This document shows positions 1 to 13,390 of a DNA stretch of 64,000 bases, in pieces. The notes under the pieces were generated by a model, which saw only the letters and a list, made by a program, of their open reading frames with translations, ran no database searches and was not told the origin of the DNA. Positions within the stretch are counted from its first letter, which is position 1. The number at the start of each line of letters is the position of its first letter. Origin of the DNA: Phylloscopus collybita (Eukaryota; Chordata; Aves; Passeriformes; Phylloscopidae); the NCBI GenBank assembly GCA_027886175.1, contig JAJNNQ010000075.1:84671001-84735000 (forward strand). Reading direction: 5' to 3'. The position numbers were made by a program, and so were the translations under genes.

Positions 1-3000
1 TACAGCATATTACTGAAGCAATTTTTGTGGGAAATCAAAGGCTTCCTGTGACCATACCAAATCTTTCTAATTAATACAGCTATTGTGGTTATAAAGAATA
101 TGGCCTAAAGCTGTTATTATTTCTCCTTCTTGCAGAGTTTTTTATTCAAATCTGTGTTTCTGTGTTCCTCTTTTATTCTATCCTATAACTGCTGACACTA
201 TTTTCTGGTTTAGCTTTAACTAATATTCTGGCTTTTTTTATATTAAGATATACAGTCTCTTTGGTTATGTTAAGGAAGTTGGCAGGGCATTAAAATTCAA
301 AAAATATGAGGCAAGATTCAGACAGTCGGTCCAACTATATTTCTGTAATAAACAATAACCTTGCTGAAAAACCATCTAAAGATGGAAATGTGGCCCTCCA
401 GGTGTTTCCTGCATAGTGAAACAAAGTAAGTCTGACAGCAGAATAGGGATTAAGACACAGATTTGCCCTCTAACCATAAAAGCTATCTCTCTGTACTCTA
501 AATCTTCAATTTCTTTGCTACACTAGCAAAGAAAATAAAGATGCTGCCATGAATAGGTGACAAACTTGCAGTCTAAATGGTTGTAACCTCCTTTGTTGTC
601 TCTGTTCAAATACTAATAAAAACAAAATATTAAACAGAACTTTCCCCAAAGGGAATGTAACCATGTAGCTTCCAGCCAAACAGGACAGCAGTCTAACAAT
701 CTCTAGAGCTGCCAAAGCAAGTGAGGCATAGCATCCTGGTTTTTTTTGAAGATGTTTTTCAATATTAGCATATAATAACAGCTTACTAAAATGCTACCAA
801 GTGTGGGTGACTTGCTTCTATTTTAGGATATTATAAAGGATAGCACAAATCCCAATGAATCATTCCAACTGTGATTTCCAGAATATAATGGTTTATATCC
901 ATCCTGCAGCAGTCAAAAAACAAATACATATGATGAACCTTCAGAACCTTTGTTCTAGTCTCCTTCAGATTCTGGTGTCTCTGCTGGAGCTGAGTGATGC
1001 AAGGTTTCTGTGAAATAAAAAAAGCTGAAATTCTGTAGAGTATTTAGCACCTTTATGTAGAAGACACTGTTCTGTATCTCCATTTGTGTTCTGTGAAGGA
1101 CTTTTCTTGAAATAAAAGGAGTATAATGCACCTAAATCCACTTCGCTGCCCTCCACCCCAATGTCTAATGCTAGTAAAGTCAATTGCATTAAAACAATCA
1201 TTAGGGAAATAATTAGTGTTGATATTTAAGAAACTCATACTCTTTAGAGAGACTGTCCTAGCAAAAGGATGGACTTGGACTTCTGTATGTTTTTGTAGAT
1301 CAGCTGTAACTTTTGCTTGGGCTACACTTCCTGTGATGCAGTGAAAACATAAATGCAGTGCAGAGTGATGTTGTGTTGCAGCTCACTGTTACCTGTGGTC
1401 ATTGGATTGCATTTCACATAGGCCTGGATGGAAGAGGTGACTTCAAAAGAAATTTTGTTTGCTCGCTGAGTAAAGTCAGCACAAAATCACCCACAAAACT
1501 GTGCTGTGCAACTAGCTTTCAGGTTATTGCCCATGTTAGGTTAGTGACCTATACTATAAGTAGTTAAAATTAAAGCAAGCAAACATGCACACCTTATCCA
1601 GCACATCTGTTACATCACGTTGTTTTTCTGAAGGCTGCAAAGGATAAAATAAATTCCTCCTGCTGAAAAGGCATCCTGAGAAACCCAAAGAATGCATCAA
1701 GATAAAGGCTAGTAAACATGAGGAATACTGGAGGCAAATAGATCTCAAATAACCTGGCATGAAGAACAAAAAATTTAATCAGCTATTCCATCCATCAGCC
1801 AACTTTGAGCTCCATCATTTGCTATTGGCAGTAGGGGAACAGTAGCAACATCAAAAACTTAACCTTTTCAAGCACTGCTGCCAACCCCCAAAATCTGCCG
1901 AGATACCAGGAGCCCTTCAGCAGCTCAATTGTGAAAGTTGAACACAGATGAGCTACCTCTTCATCAGACCAGGGCCAACTTCTCATCAGCTGCAAACATT
2001 CAAAGTTATCTTTTCTTGCTACCAGCTCTTACTTTACATGTCCCTTTCTCTCCCCTACCTTATTTCTTCTCTGTTTAGTAATTATAGCTTTCCAGAGTGA
2101 AATCTAAAATTGGTCAAAACTCCAGTGAGCAGAATACCAAGGATGAAGCCAAAACCAGAAAAGCCTTATAGGGGTAGAAATCTGCTAAATATCGAGTTGA
2201 TTAGTAAAGTTGTGCCTCACTTGACCATCAAGTTTACAAGCAAAATAGAAACTTCTTTTTCTCCCTCTAGTTGTTTTTTCTCATTGCCTGCATTGTTGCT
2301 TTCTTCTGTTGCAACAAAGCAGGCCTGGACTTCTGATACCACCAAGCACGAAAACAACTCATTGGACTAACTTGCTCCAGAAGTACCATATCCTCCTTGA
2401 ATACCTCTAAAAGGCTGTTTGCTTCAGAACAAAAGCAAAATCCCTGTGAAATATATTTTCTTGTGAATGAGTTCACAAACTGCAGTTTCTATATGCAAAA
2501 CTTCAAGTATTGCATAACCATTGAATATTTTCCCTCTACAACCTTCAGATGTATTTTCTCATGAGTGCCTTTACCTTCTGCATTCAACATAATACACACA
2601 AAATCCTCTCTCCTGTGACTCCCAGTACTCCCTACCACATATAGTGATTTATAGGGAAACAAGTGTTTCAAATTCTGATAGAAAGCATTATCACAAAATC
2701 ACAGAACATGCTGAGTTGGGAGGGACCCATCAGGATCATTGAGTCCAACTCCTGCACAGGACACCCCAAGAGTCATACCATGTGTCTGAGAGCATTGTCC
2801 AAATGTTTCTTGTACTCTGTCAGGCTTGGCGCTGTGACCATTGCTCTGTGGAACCTGTTCCAGTCCTCAACCACCCTCTGGGTGAAAAACCTTTTTGTGA
2901 TATCCAACCTAAACCTCCCCCAGCTCAGCTTCATGCCATTCCCTTGGGTCCTGTCACTGGTCAGAATGAATTAAGGTCTTGGTTGTCATTTTTTTTGCCC

Positions 3001-3839
3001 TAAGCTTTCCTTTTGAAGAAGAAGGAATTTAGTTATTAATGTTTTGAATCGTAACTGACTGTGAAATAACATTTAAAATATACACTTACAAGCTTCAGAA
3101 AATGTGAATTAACAACTAAAATTTGATATAATCCTCCAAATATACTTTAAGCATTTTTTGGTTGTTAGAGCAGATTTTTTTTTAGTTCAGCTAGCATCAG
3201 TAAACCAGATCACTGGCTTCAATCTTTCAAGTCTCACTCTTTTTCTTAAGTTTAGTTTATTCTTGGATTTCTTGGCGACAATCCACACTGGGATAGTCTT
3301 TCCCAACTTCACGCCAAGAGAATCCACATATTCTTCATATCATCAGGGTCTCTGAAAGGGTCTTTACTCTCCATTTTAAATCAACTTTTCTTTTTTTGGA
3401 GGGTTTTTTAAAACACAGCAAGAATCTAACAGGACTACTGCCTGTTTTGTTAAAAGAGTTATAGAAAATTGAAGTGGCAGGTGTAATTTCTTGTTTTCTA
3501 AGTATTTGACTGTTTTTCTAGCATTTTTATGTATAGCAATGTCCTGGGGTGAGTTTTTGATGCTTGTATCCTCAGTTGTCTGTTCTGTTTATGCTGTGTA
3601 TTAAGTACCACACCTTTAAGACTGGTTCTGAGAGCGAAGGAGGGGAAGAAGTGTAGTTTCACTACACATGAAACCACTAAAAGCAAAAAAATTATATATT
3701 TTTAATTATTTTTTAATTATAAAAGCTAACTATAGTTCAACTCTGTAGTGTTGTGGCTAACGTTAATTTTCAAGAAATATTTGACTTTGGCTGTAAAGCC
3801 AGCTGATGATTTGCATATAACTTTCTTATATGAATCAAG
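1..3839 (+). other. BPHL intron sequence (left edge)
   Basis: This stretch is AT-rich and has no exon I could match to BPHL or any other gene. It should be intron upstream of the exon at 3840. It contains one CR1 3' end (2692-2964). The small open frames here have stop-rich surroundings and no recognisable homology. Confidence 0.6.
2692..2964 (-). mobile_element. CR1 LINE 3'-end fragment
   Basis: Read on the minus strand, this matches the conserved 3' tail of avian CR1: a segment around 'ACCCAGAGGGTGG' and 'GGAACAGGTTCC', then a 'TTGGACTCAATGATCCT' block and a terminal 'TTCTGTGATT' stretch. The element is 5'-truncated, as is usual for CR1, and has no intact reverse transcriptase frame. It sits in a BPHL intron, antisense to the gene. 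Confidence 0.88.
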
Positions 3840-3993
3840 GCACTAAAGTTTAAGAAGTTCTCCTTGCTGGGGTGGAGTGATGGTGGAATTACAGCACTCA
3901 TTGCTGCTGCGAGGTACCCAAATCTGATCCACAAGCTGGTTGTATGGGGAGCAAATGCCAGCGTTACTCAAGAGGATGTGAGAATTTACAATG
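3840..3993 (+). CDS. BPHL: BPHL exon with nucleophile elbow
   Basis: The exon begins after AG at 3838-3839 and reads ALKFKKFSLLGWSDGG, then AAARYPNLIHKLVVWGANAS, ending ...VRIYN plus the first base of a glycine codon. The donor GTATGT follows at 3994. It carries the serine nucleophile (GWSDGG). The 154-nt exon ends in phase 1, which fits the next exon. Confidence 0.92.
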
Positions 3994-6900
3994 GTATGTA
4001 CAAACTGCATGTCTTATTCTAAATGGATTATTTTAATTTCTACTTGACCCAAGAATCTTAGTCATGTAACAGCTAAGTGGAGACAGAGCTGAGGACACAA
4101 CAAACCCAAAGAGAGAGGACACAAAAGTCACTACATTGCTAGGTACAGGGATAGATTAAAGTTATAGTGAGAAACTCTCTAACAATTACTCTAGGGGCAA
4201 TATAACAGATTTCTTAACAAGCCCTTACCAACTTACCCTGATGAAAAGCAGAAATTATAATAGCTTATCAGTAGTTTTCAGAAAGTCAATTTTTTTGTTG
4301 TTATAACAAATTCACAAGAATAAATTCTAAATAATACTATCAAACACCAGGTTTGATTTCTTGTCCCACATCTTGCACAAGCTTTTTAAACCAGGTCCAC
4401 AGATAATCACTGGGCTAGCTCATTACAGCTTTTGCCTCTAGGGCCTATATAATATAAACAGTAAGAAAACAAGTTCATAACTTGCCTTTTAAGTTCAAGA
4501 AGCAATAAAACATTCAAGTAAATGTCTCAAGGTGTCTTTACCATTTGCATTCCTTCAGAGTTAATTATTGTCATTAGAAAACCTTTCCAAAGTAAAGAAA
4601 CATGGGATTTCTGATCCTTATTCCACTCATGTGAAATGGAATCTGAGATCATTCTCACTATAAAGAATAATAGGAAGAAATTGCCAGTGAACTCAGAAAG
4701 GGGCCATATTTCCTTTTGAACGTAGAAATGAAAAGAGTTAACCATGTCAGCTCTCAACAAATATAACCCAGTATAGTTTCATTTTAGTGACTGGAGTTTG
4801 ATTTATACCAGCTCTCTGGCTTCAGCAAAATTACAAGTGTATATATTGCACATCTGTATTTACCTCACCTATACTAAGACTAAAAGTCGTAATAGTAGTA
4901 GTATATATTTTTAGTTCAGAAAACAAAATGCTTTTTAGCTCTATAAAATGCTTTATTTCTTTACATGTTTTTATACTTAAGAATTTTTTGTTGTATGACT
5001 ATGAAATGCACATCTCCTCCCTGCACAACAGACTAAAATGTAAAAGAAAAAATAATAATTTAAAAAAAGAGTCTTATTTACATGGAGCACCCACTGCAAT
5101 ATTGGCCTTTACCCTTTGTGGATTGTTGCTTTCAACATCTCTTCCTGGCTGATAGATCTTAGTATCAGCCCAAGTCTTCTACAACTGGCTCATCAGTTCA
5201 TCTCAGCTGCAGTGGAGGGTTTGGCAGGAGAGAAAGATGTTGATTTGGTATCGATGGCCTTTCAACATTGGCTTCTCCCTTCTCTTTTTAAATTAATGCC
5301 AGCCACAAGGATAAAACAGTAGGTTCTATAGGGGAAACAGTTGTTCAGTAGCACCTAGCCTGGGGTAAGCAGACTGATTTCCAATCAGATGCTGTTATAA
5401 AATACTTACAGTCACTGCTACCTTTGTCATTTGGCTTGACAGGTTCTCTTTGTTAATTAACACCTCACTCCTTTCTCCCCTTAATTCCCTTTTGAAACCA
5501 ATTAAAACCTTTGCTAGTGGCATATATTGCAGTTTGATGATTCAGTACTGTCCTGTTCTCTGCTGTGCCAACTTTGTTTCAGACTTTGTCAGTACAAAAC
5601 TGTACAGCTGAAATATAGTTTAGTGAAAATAACACTTTTGAATACCTAGTTTATGAGCAGTACTGAAAATTTTAGAGGGAAAAAAATAGAAAAATCTGAT
5701 AAATAACTAAAATGTCAGATTATTTGTACAGTTTTAGCCAGCCTGCCATGAGTCACAGATCTCTACTGAGTCACTTGTTTTTGTGTAAAACTATGGCAAA
5801 TGTACCATGATATCAGCCTGCTGGAATGTCTTAGTAAGAGCTTCCTTCCCCTGAAAGCTGGTAGGAGCCATGGAAGAACTTCCATCCATGAATCGGTGCA
5901 AAAGACTAAAGGATATAAAAAAGAGCTGCCAGGTCTAGCACACTGTTATGAAACAGTCTCATTTTTATACACAAAGTAGCCCTTGAACTTCTCTTGTGAA
6001 AGCCTTCCAGGAAGAACCATCAGAAGTTTTAGGACTGAGTCCTTTGAATATGATGGTTTTTTCTATTTTTCCTTGTGACTACAGTAACAAGATGTTCCTC
6101 TACAACTTAGAGGACCACAGGAGAGGTTGCAGTTTCAATTCTGAAATACGTATTTGCAGTCTGGTTCAAAAACTTCCCCATCTTAGGTGTGGTTTGTACC
6201 TTTTTGCTAGAAAGAACATGACATATTTCAACATTATTTTATGTAGGCATCCGAGATGTTTCAAAATGGAGTGAAAAGGTCAAGAAACCACTGGAAGAGC
6301 TGTATGGACATAAGTACTTTGCAGAAACCTGTGAGGCTTGGGTAGATGGAATATCGCGCTTTGCTGAAAATTCAGATGGTAAGGCTTTCACAATCTTGAA
6401 CTGAGGCAATCAGAGTAGCAGGCACTTCTGGATAAAAAAAAAAAAAAAGTCTAACAGTACTTTTAGCAGCCAGTAAAGGAAGGACTCTGGCATTAACAGC
6501 TGGGTCTGACTCACACTCGGGAATAACACAATTACTCTGTAGATGGTTCACAGAACCAGAAAGGTTCTCCTCTTGTTCCACCACAAAACTGCATTATTAA
6601 GTAATTGCTTTTGTGCAGACTAAACAGAAGGATTCTGCTCAGGCAGAATCTCTCTCTCCTCTTCTGTCTCTGTATCAAATGATTATCTCTTGGTGACATA
6701 GTTAAGATGTACCCAAAGTAAGGCATGGTTTTTCCACTTTTTGCAAAACAGAGCTGAAGAACTCTTTTAAACCTTGTAGCATGTGAGTTAAAAAATAAGG
6801 GACTTCAGATTTTGAGAACTCAGAATTAAAAACACATTTTAAAAACATGATTGAAGCAGCTCAGGTGTTTAAAAATAAAACAAAAAATGTTAAACTAGAC

Positions 6901-9900
6901 AATATAACTGTTTATCCCTGAAGATTTCTGCAATTACTCTACATAGACCTTTTCAGCCAAGGATATTATGAATAATAATCTGCAGTTCTATTTCGATTCA
7001 GAGGGAATTTACTTCTAATTTGCCTAAAGCAGTAATACATAATGTGTTAAAAAAAGGAGTTTTTAACTCTTATACACATTCTCCTGTAGCTTTCATAATG
7101 AAAGATAGAAGGTGATGCACATTAACAAGCAGCAGGTACTACAAGGAGAATGTTTCTTTATGTCATTTTTTCCATAAATTTTTGTATAGGATCAACACAG
7201 GACTAGGATTTCTCCCAGTAAAGTGATGTAACAACTTAGTTTCCAATTTTGCTTTAGTTTTTCTGGAATCTCCTTAAAACTATTTTTTTCTGAAGTGCAA
7301 AGCCCAGGCTGCTGTATCTGTGGCTGTGACATCCCTTCACTGCCTGCACATGCCTCAGACACTGAGATAAGGTGACTGTGAAAAAGAAGCCACCAAGAAA
7401 CATGTAACTAGGAGCTGAATTACCTAGATGCTGAAACTGGGTCAGATATTGGGAGAAGCTTATGTTTGCTGCAAGAGACGAGCAGCTATCAGACTGCAGG
7501 GTTTTTTTTCCAGGAGAAAACCAGTTTTCCAACTTAGATTACAAACAGGGCACCTTGCAATTAAAGTTAAGACACTGCAACAAAGGCACAAACACAGCAG
7601 ATATAAGAAAAGGTGTTAATAAAACCCATCAGAGATAAAAGAAGGACAGCAGCGTTGGCCAAAAACTCAAACTCTTTTTTAAAGCTAGACTATTTCCCCT
7701 GAATGAGACAGCTTTTAGTGTGAAATACCATAAGAAACGAACTTTTAGAAGGAGCCAACACTTAATGGAACAGAGTAAGGTGTGTAAAGTCACAACATCC
7801 AAGATTCTTCTTGCTGTTCCATGCTTTTAGAGAAAATACAATTTAGTGGTCATATACAAAACAGTTCTAGGACTGAAAACTAGGAAATAATAGTATGACT
7901 GCCAACTATGTTCCTAGATAACCTAAATTTACTTGGTGCTTGTTCTGAAAAACAGTCTACATTTCTGCAGGTGTTACAGGACTATGGGTAAAATGTTCTA
8001 AATGAAAATATTTACCCCGTAGAACTGCAAACAAAGGCTGCATAAATAGTCAAACAATTGGAAAAGCTGTGAAACAGCCTCTGACTTTAGAACTAAGGAA
8101 AGTATACGTGTATGAACATTAATCTTACAGCTGTTGGTAGCTGCAAGGTGACAACTACAAATAGACAAAGTTACCTCAAAGGAAAATGGAACATAAAGCC
8201 CCTTGAGGATATTTTGCCCAAAGATTCCCTTGCAAGAACATGGAAAGTTAGGCAATGAGTTTGGAAACTGGGTTACTAAGGAATGAGGGGAGAAAAAAAG
8301 AGGAGAAAATTCAGAAAAGTCTTTAAGCAAAACCATTAAAATACTTCTAATGAGATTAATGACTAGTAAGCGTAAAATTATGAATTGGCAGGGAAAAAAA
8401 ATCTTTGAATAGCTTTAGTACAATTCTTATCAAATGGTTATGCATTTGTACTGAGTTTGCACAACCAGGTTTTGGTACCAGGGGGGTTGCAGGGTGCCTA
8501 GAAGCTTCCTCTATGTCTGGCAGAGCCAATGCCTGCTCCAAGATGGACATGCCACTGGCCAAGGCAAAGCCAATCAGTGATGGCAGTAATACCTCCGTGA
8601 AAACATATTTAAGAGGCAAAAGAAAAGTTACTGCAGATGTTACTGCAGCCAGAGAAGAGTGAGAAGATGAGAGAAACAACTATGCAGCCACCAAGGCCAG
8701 TGAAGAAGGAAGGGAAGGAAGTGCTCCAGGTGCTTGACCTGAGATTTCCCTGCAGCCCATGGTGCAGGCCCTGGTGAGGCAGCTGTGCCCCTGCAGCCCA
8801 TGAAGGTCCACAGGGATGCAGAGATCCTCCTGCAGCTCTTGGAGGAGCCCATGCCAGGGCACGTATGCCCAAGAGAGGGCTCTGTACCTGTGGGAAATCC
8901 ATGCTGGAGCAGGCTCCTGCTGGAACCTGCAGACCCATGGAGATAGGAACCCACACTCCAAACCAGGGGCAGGTTTCCTGGTAGGACTTGTGACCCGGTG
9001 CGGGGCCCGTGCTGGAGCAGGCTGTGCCTGAAAGACTGCTGCCTGTAGAAAGGTGATTCACCTTGCAGCAGTTTGTGGGGAACCATTGCTTGTGGGATGG
9101 ATTCATGTTGGAGAAGTTCATGGAGAACCATTTTCCTGTGGGAGGGACTCAACACTGGAGCAGTGGAAGGACTCCCTGAGCAGCAGCAGGAACAACCTGA
9201 TGAACTGACCACAACCCTCATTCCCCATCTCCCTGCACCACAGAAGGACAGGAGTTAGAATCTTAGAAAGCTTCTAAGATTTATTTTACTTCTCATTATC
9301 CTGCTCCAATTTTGTTAGTAATAAATTCAATTAATATCCCCAAGCTGAGTCTGTTTTGCCTATGATGTTATTCAGTGAGTGCTTCCTCCTGGTCCTTATC
9401 TCAACTCGGGAACCTTTCATTCTGTTTTCTCTCCCCTGTCCACTTGTGAAGGGGAGTGATGGAGAGGCTTAGGTAGGAGCCTGGCATTCAGCCGGGGTCA
9501 ATCCATTAGAACATTGCAGACTGCAAAGGGCCCGGGAGGTGCAACAGGTAGGAGTACAGCTTAAGTTAATTTGTTCAAAAAAAGTAGCAAATCTTGTAAC
9601 CTGACAGTTGCTGTAACAAAATGCGGCTTAATATGAGGGCCATAAAACTCTAAGGCTGAAAAGAACAAAGCCAGCAATGAGATGCATGTATTGGCTTTGA
9701 AGAGTCAAAGGGAGCCTGGGGGAAATGTGGAAAATAAGTCCTTCATTCTCTGTATCCTTTTGTGCTAGTATCCATTATTGGAGCAAATTGCCCTGAAGTA
9801 AGATTTTGGAGAAAGAAATGTTAATTATAGTCCTGCTTATATAGTTCTATAGATTAATCACACACAATCCACAAGGAGAGGCAAGAGCTAGAACCCAATG

Positions 9901-12900
9901 GAGTTCAGAGTCCTTTACGGAAGCAGTTTCATCTTTCGTACGATTTGAACCAAAGTGTGACCTTTGTTTTCTCCCTAGGTAATATCTGCCAACAGTTGCT
10001 GCCAGATATTAAATGTCCCACATTTATAATTCATGGTGAGAAAGACCCTTTGGTCCCACAAGCTCATGCAGAATACATTCATAAGCACATCAAAGGCTCT
10101 CGGTAAGTTAAATGATGGAATTTTTATAAAGCATTTTTGGAGAAATGAAGTAGTTCAAATCCAGTGTTTAAAAAAAAAGTAGTTGGACAAGTTGTCTCTG
10201 CCACACAGAGAGCTATTCTAAACCTCCTTAGCAAGTTACAATGCCAATAGGATAGCTGGACTTTTCTTGCAATATAAAAAGTCCTGTATTTTAATAAGCT
10301 CCTTCCTAAGGCCCTGAGAGGAACCAAGTAAGTTCATTTATCTCTTTCTACTACACAAACAGAACCATTACTCCCTAAGCTTTATCAAAGCAAGCAAAGT
10401 CTTTCATTATGACCATTGCATTCCTTTTGCTGTAAGAGACCTCATTTCTGTCCCATTCAGTAGAACAGGGAATTTAGATGCTATGAATGGAGAAAGATTC
10501 CCAGTTATTAGGGAGAGAAACAGAGTGTACTTCTGTTTGCTCTGCCCTACTGATGTGAACAACCTCAGATTGTTTCCACCTGTCCCATGAATTTTCAGTG
10601 TTTTTAAGAAAAGCAAAATGAGAAAAAAAAATGTACAAGTATGCTCAGAAACATTACTATATAAACAAGAAAAATACAAAGAAAAATCTGTTTCATGTGT
10701 GTTGTGGTTTAACCCCAGACTGCAACTCAGTACCATTCACTCCCCCACTCATGGAATCAGGGACAGAATCAGATGAGTAAAAATGAAAAAAAAAAAAACC
10801 CTCATGTGTTGAGATAAAGACAATTTAATAGCTAAAGCAAAAGCCACACATGCAAGCAAAATAAAACAAGGACTTAACTCACTCCTCCCACAGGCAGTCT
10901 GGTGTTCAGCCATCCCCAGGAAAGGCAGGCTCCATCACACATAGCAGTTATTTGGGAAGACAAATGTCATCCCTCCAAACATCCCCCTTTCTTCTTCCCC
11001 AGCTTTGTATGCTCAGCATGGTGCCATATAGTATGAAATATTGCTTTGATTAGTTGGGATCAGCTGTCCCAGCTGTGTCCCCTCCCAACTCCTTGTGCAC
11101 CCCCAAGCCCCCTTCCTAGTGGGGCAGTATGAGAAGCAGAGAAGGCCTTGATGCTGTGCAAGCCCTGCTCAGCAGTAACAGAAACATCTCCATATTATCA
11201 ACACTGTTTTCAGCACAAATCCAAAACACAACCCCATAACAGCTACTGTGAAGAAAATTGACTCTATCCCAGCCAAAACCAGCATAACTTGAAAATTCCA
11301 AGAATGCTTCCTATAAAAATCTGGGATTTTACCAGCTGAATTTTCTTCATGAATTTTCACACAAATGCAAGCATTCTATTACTACTTAATAACAGACTGT
11401 GAGGATTAGCACTGGAGAACAGAAGTAGTGGGGGGGAAAGAAAACAGCATTTTTATGAAAGCAAAGTGTAGGGAACTATTTCGCTGGTGTCATCTCAGTA
11501 CAAAAATGAATGATATCTCCAAGTCAGCCCTGCCGATCATAGTAATGCATTCTGTTACAGGAAAGATGAGAACAAGAGATCTTCCTAACAATCAGATGCA
11601 GGTGTTTTATTTCATGTCTGCTGGTTGGTTCATCACTCCTACACGCCCTGTTCAGAACACCTATCATCCTGCTTGGTTTCATTGAGCTCCAAAATACTCC
11701 AGCTACTGACTAAGACAAATTATCCCAAGAAACTAGACAAGAATCTGGTAGCTTCTCTTTGGAAGACAAGTCAAAAAGGAAACACTCTTAGAAATTGCCA
11801 CCCAATAAAATGTAACACAGTGATCCTCTTTGCATGTCTTTGTGCTGAAGTGTTCCCCTGTATGCATATTTGTCAGGAAAAAAACCAGACTAATGGTGTT
11901 CTCAGAAATTAATGCTTGATCCTATTCTTCCCTGGTTGCATTGGAAATGACATTTTCCGTTGTGAAGCAGAAGAAAAAGCTTAAATTCAGTGCATTTTCA
12001 GTAACACATGCTTCTACCATCAGTTTTTCTTACCTTGATTTTTATCTAGTAGTAAAGTAGAAAAAGCTTCTTCTGATTATAGGGCAGATACATTGCTGGT
12101 TTCTCTCATGGTGAAAGGGTGTGCCATCATTCTGCATTTGCATGGTATAGCTGGAGTGTGGTAGCATTACAGTAGTAGGAAACATTAACAGCAGTAGGAA
12201 ATAGCAGGCACAGTGCTTTAGTTTGTGCATCTGTGTGCTGTTTATCTTTGAAGAAACAGACTTAATTCAGACAGAATTTACTAGAAATTCACTAGAAAAA
12301 CAGACTTAATTCAGACAGAACTCAGACAGAATTCACTAGAAAAGCTGGATATGTTATAATGCTGCTGCTCTTTTCTCCAAACAAAACAGCACGTATCACC
12401 ACCAAAAGGAGGTTGATTCCTCTTGCTGTGGGGCTTTGACATGAAGGCAACGATGCATCAGTCAAAATGGTTTTAGCTCTGTTCAAACTGCTTAGTATAT
12501 GGTAAAACAAAGCAGTTTAAGGAATTTCCCACCCCCATATAAAGAAGTGTAAATCCCTGACGTATAAAGTCTCAGATAGAAAGCAAAAGTAGAATTTTAG
12601 GCATGTCAAACTCATATTTGTATTATAAAGACTTAACCTTACTCACAGGTACTACTTCTAAGCTTTTGGTATAGCCAGAGAAGTTCTGACTTCCTTTTTT
12701 ATTTTAGTGGATGAATGGGTTCAGCTTTGGATTGTCTTTTTGCAGGAAGATTAGAGAAAGTACAAATACTAACCAAGTTTGGGTAATGACAGGAACTCTA
12801 CATTTCACTGCCCACCACAACTACTGTTCTCTGAAAGAGGCAAAAGTGCTCAGGTACTCCCCATACCTTTCAAAGATACATCTCACATAAGTTTTGGGAT

Positions 12901-13278
12901 CTTATCTTCTCTGAAGATCACCAGAAAGTTTTCTAGAAACTGGGTCCAGGACACAAAAATTTGGTTTAGGCTTATTTTAACCTCCCCAGAGGGGGACAAG
13001 TAGTATGCCGGTTCCAGCTGTTGCTGTGATTCACATTCCAGCCACATACATAGGGACAGTACTTAAAATAAGAGTTACTACAATCCCTTACTGGGTAACC
13101 AGGAGCAAGGAAAATGCAACAAGCACTTTAATTACCTATACTCACAGACTAAAATGTATAATCAATGTTTGTTTTTTTTTCTCTTTTAAGGTTGCTTCTG
13201 ATGCCAGAAGGAAAGCATAATTTACACTTGCGTTTTGCAGAAGACTTCAACAGAGAAGTGGAAAATTTCCTACGCTGA
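3840..13278 (+). CDS. BPHL: BPHL, biphenyl hydrolase-like serine hydrolase (3' part, four exons)
   Basis: This is the C-terminal part of an alpha/beta-hydrolase matching vertebrate BPHL (valacyclovirase), a mitochondrial alpha-amino-acid ester hydrolase. Coding exons are 3840-3993, 6247-6378, 9979-10102 and 13191-13278, all with GT-AG borders and compatible phases. The catalytic triad is split across three exons: the nucleophile serine in GWSDGG (first exon), the aspartate in GEKDPLVP (third exon) and the histidine in the GKHNLHLRF segment (fourth exon). The aspartate directly after the serine, which family knowledge links to recognition of the substrate amino group, is kept. The N-terminal exons (transit peptide, oxyanion-hole loop) are not seen and should lie left of position 1. 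The reading frame is intact and ends at TGA 13276-13278. The gene faces TUBB2A tail-to-tail. Confidence 0.93.
6247..6378 (+). CDS. BPHL: BPHL exon, lid region
   Basis: The acceptor TAG ends at 6246. The translation runs GIRDVSKWSEKVKKPLEELY then GHKYFAETCEAWVDGISRF, matching the helical lid segment of BPHL. It is 132 nt, enters in phase 1, leaves in phase 1 and is followed by donor GTAAGG. Confidence 0.93.
8447..9508 (+). mobile_element. Solo LTR of an avian endogenous retrovirus (ERVL-like)
   Basis: The sequence starts near TGTACTGAG, has a TATA-like TATTTAAG at about 8606-8613 and an AATAAA at 9320-9325. It contains GC-rich degenerate repeats around 'TGGAGCAGG' and 'CCCATGGAG' (8750-9130) and ends in a GGGGTCAATCCA tail. 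This layout matches LTRs I recognise from bird genomes. No gag, pol or env frame flanks it, so it is a solo LTR. The exact ends and target-site duplication could not be fixed. The open frames inside it are not genes. Confidence 0.75.
9320..9325 (+). terminator. LTR poly(A) signal AATAAA
   Basis: AATAAA lies in the R/U5-like part of the solo LTR, downstream of its TATA-like box. It is in the same orientation as BPHL, so it could cause premature polyadenylation in the intron. Activity is not shown. Confidence 0.4.
9979..10102 (+). CDS. BPHL: BPHL exon with catalytic aspartate
   Basis: A pyrimidine-rich acceptor (CTCCCTAG) precedes the exon. It reads NICQQLLPDIKCPTFIIHG then EKDPLVPQAHAEYIHKHIKG, the strand-loop that carries the triad aspartate (GEKDPLVP). 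It is 124 nt and the donor GTAAGT starts at 10103. Confidence 0.94.
10700..11286 (-). mobile_element. Second solo LTR, avian ERVL-like, antisense to BPHL
   Basis: The plus strand begins TGTTGTGGTTTAACCCCAG and ends ...CCAAAACCAGCATA. These are the two termini of a common avian LTR seen in reverse. Conserved internal blocks include 'GATAAAGACAATTTAATAG' and 'TTATCAACACTGTTTTCAGC'. There is no internal retroviral sequence next to it. It lies in the last BPHL intron, opposite to the transcript. The promoter-like region is decayed. Confidence 0.8.
12254..12342. repeat. Imperfect tandem duplication, about 45 bp unit
   Basis: The block with 'ACAGACTTAATTCAGACAG' and 'ATTCACTAGAAAA' occurs twice in succession with small changes. 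It lies in the last BPHL intron and looks like replication slippage. Confidence 0.7.
13191..13278 (+). CDS. BPHL: BPHL terminal coding exon with catalytic histidine
   Basis: The acceptor CTTTTAAG ends at 13190. The exon reads RLLLMPEGKHNLHLRF then AEDFNREVENFLR and stops at TGA 13276-13278. It contains the triad histidine. A probable poly(A) signal ATTAAA lies at 13391-13396, giving a short 3' UTR of about 130 nt. Confidence 0.94.
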
Positions 13279-13390
13279 CATGAACTATAAAACAAGTCAG
13301 AGGTGCTCAGCTTTTGACTTGTTTAGGAATTTAGGCTGGCTTTCCATTTTCAGTGCAGTTATTGGTAGGTTTGAGTCCCGTAAGAAAAAC

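Larger units (their letters stand above)
3994..13190 (+). other. BPHL introns between the four visible exons
   Basis: The three introns are 3994-6246, 6379-9978 and 10103-13190. They are AT-rich with no further exons seen. The middle intron carries a solo LTR (about 8447-9508). The last carries a second solo LTR on the other strand (about 10700-11286) and a short tandem duplication (12254-12342). Confidence 0.7.

Noticed and set aside
8609..9258. Overlapping 60-193 codon frames on both strands
   Set aside because: They lie inside the solo LTR and reflect its GC-rich internal repeats. No retroviral protein domain is present.
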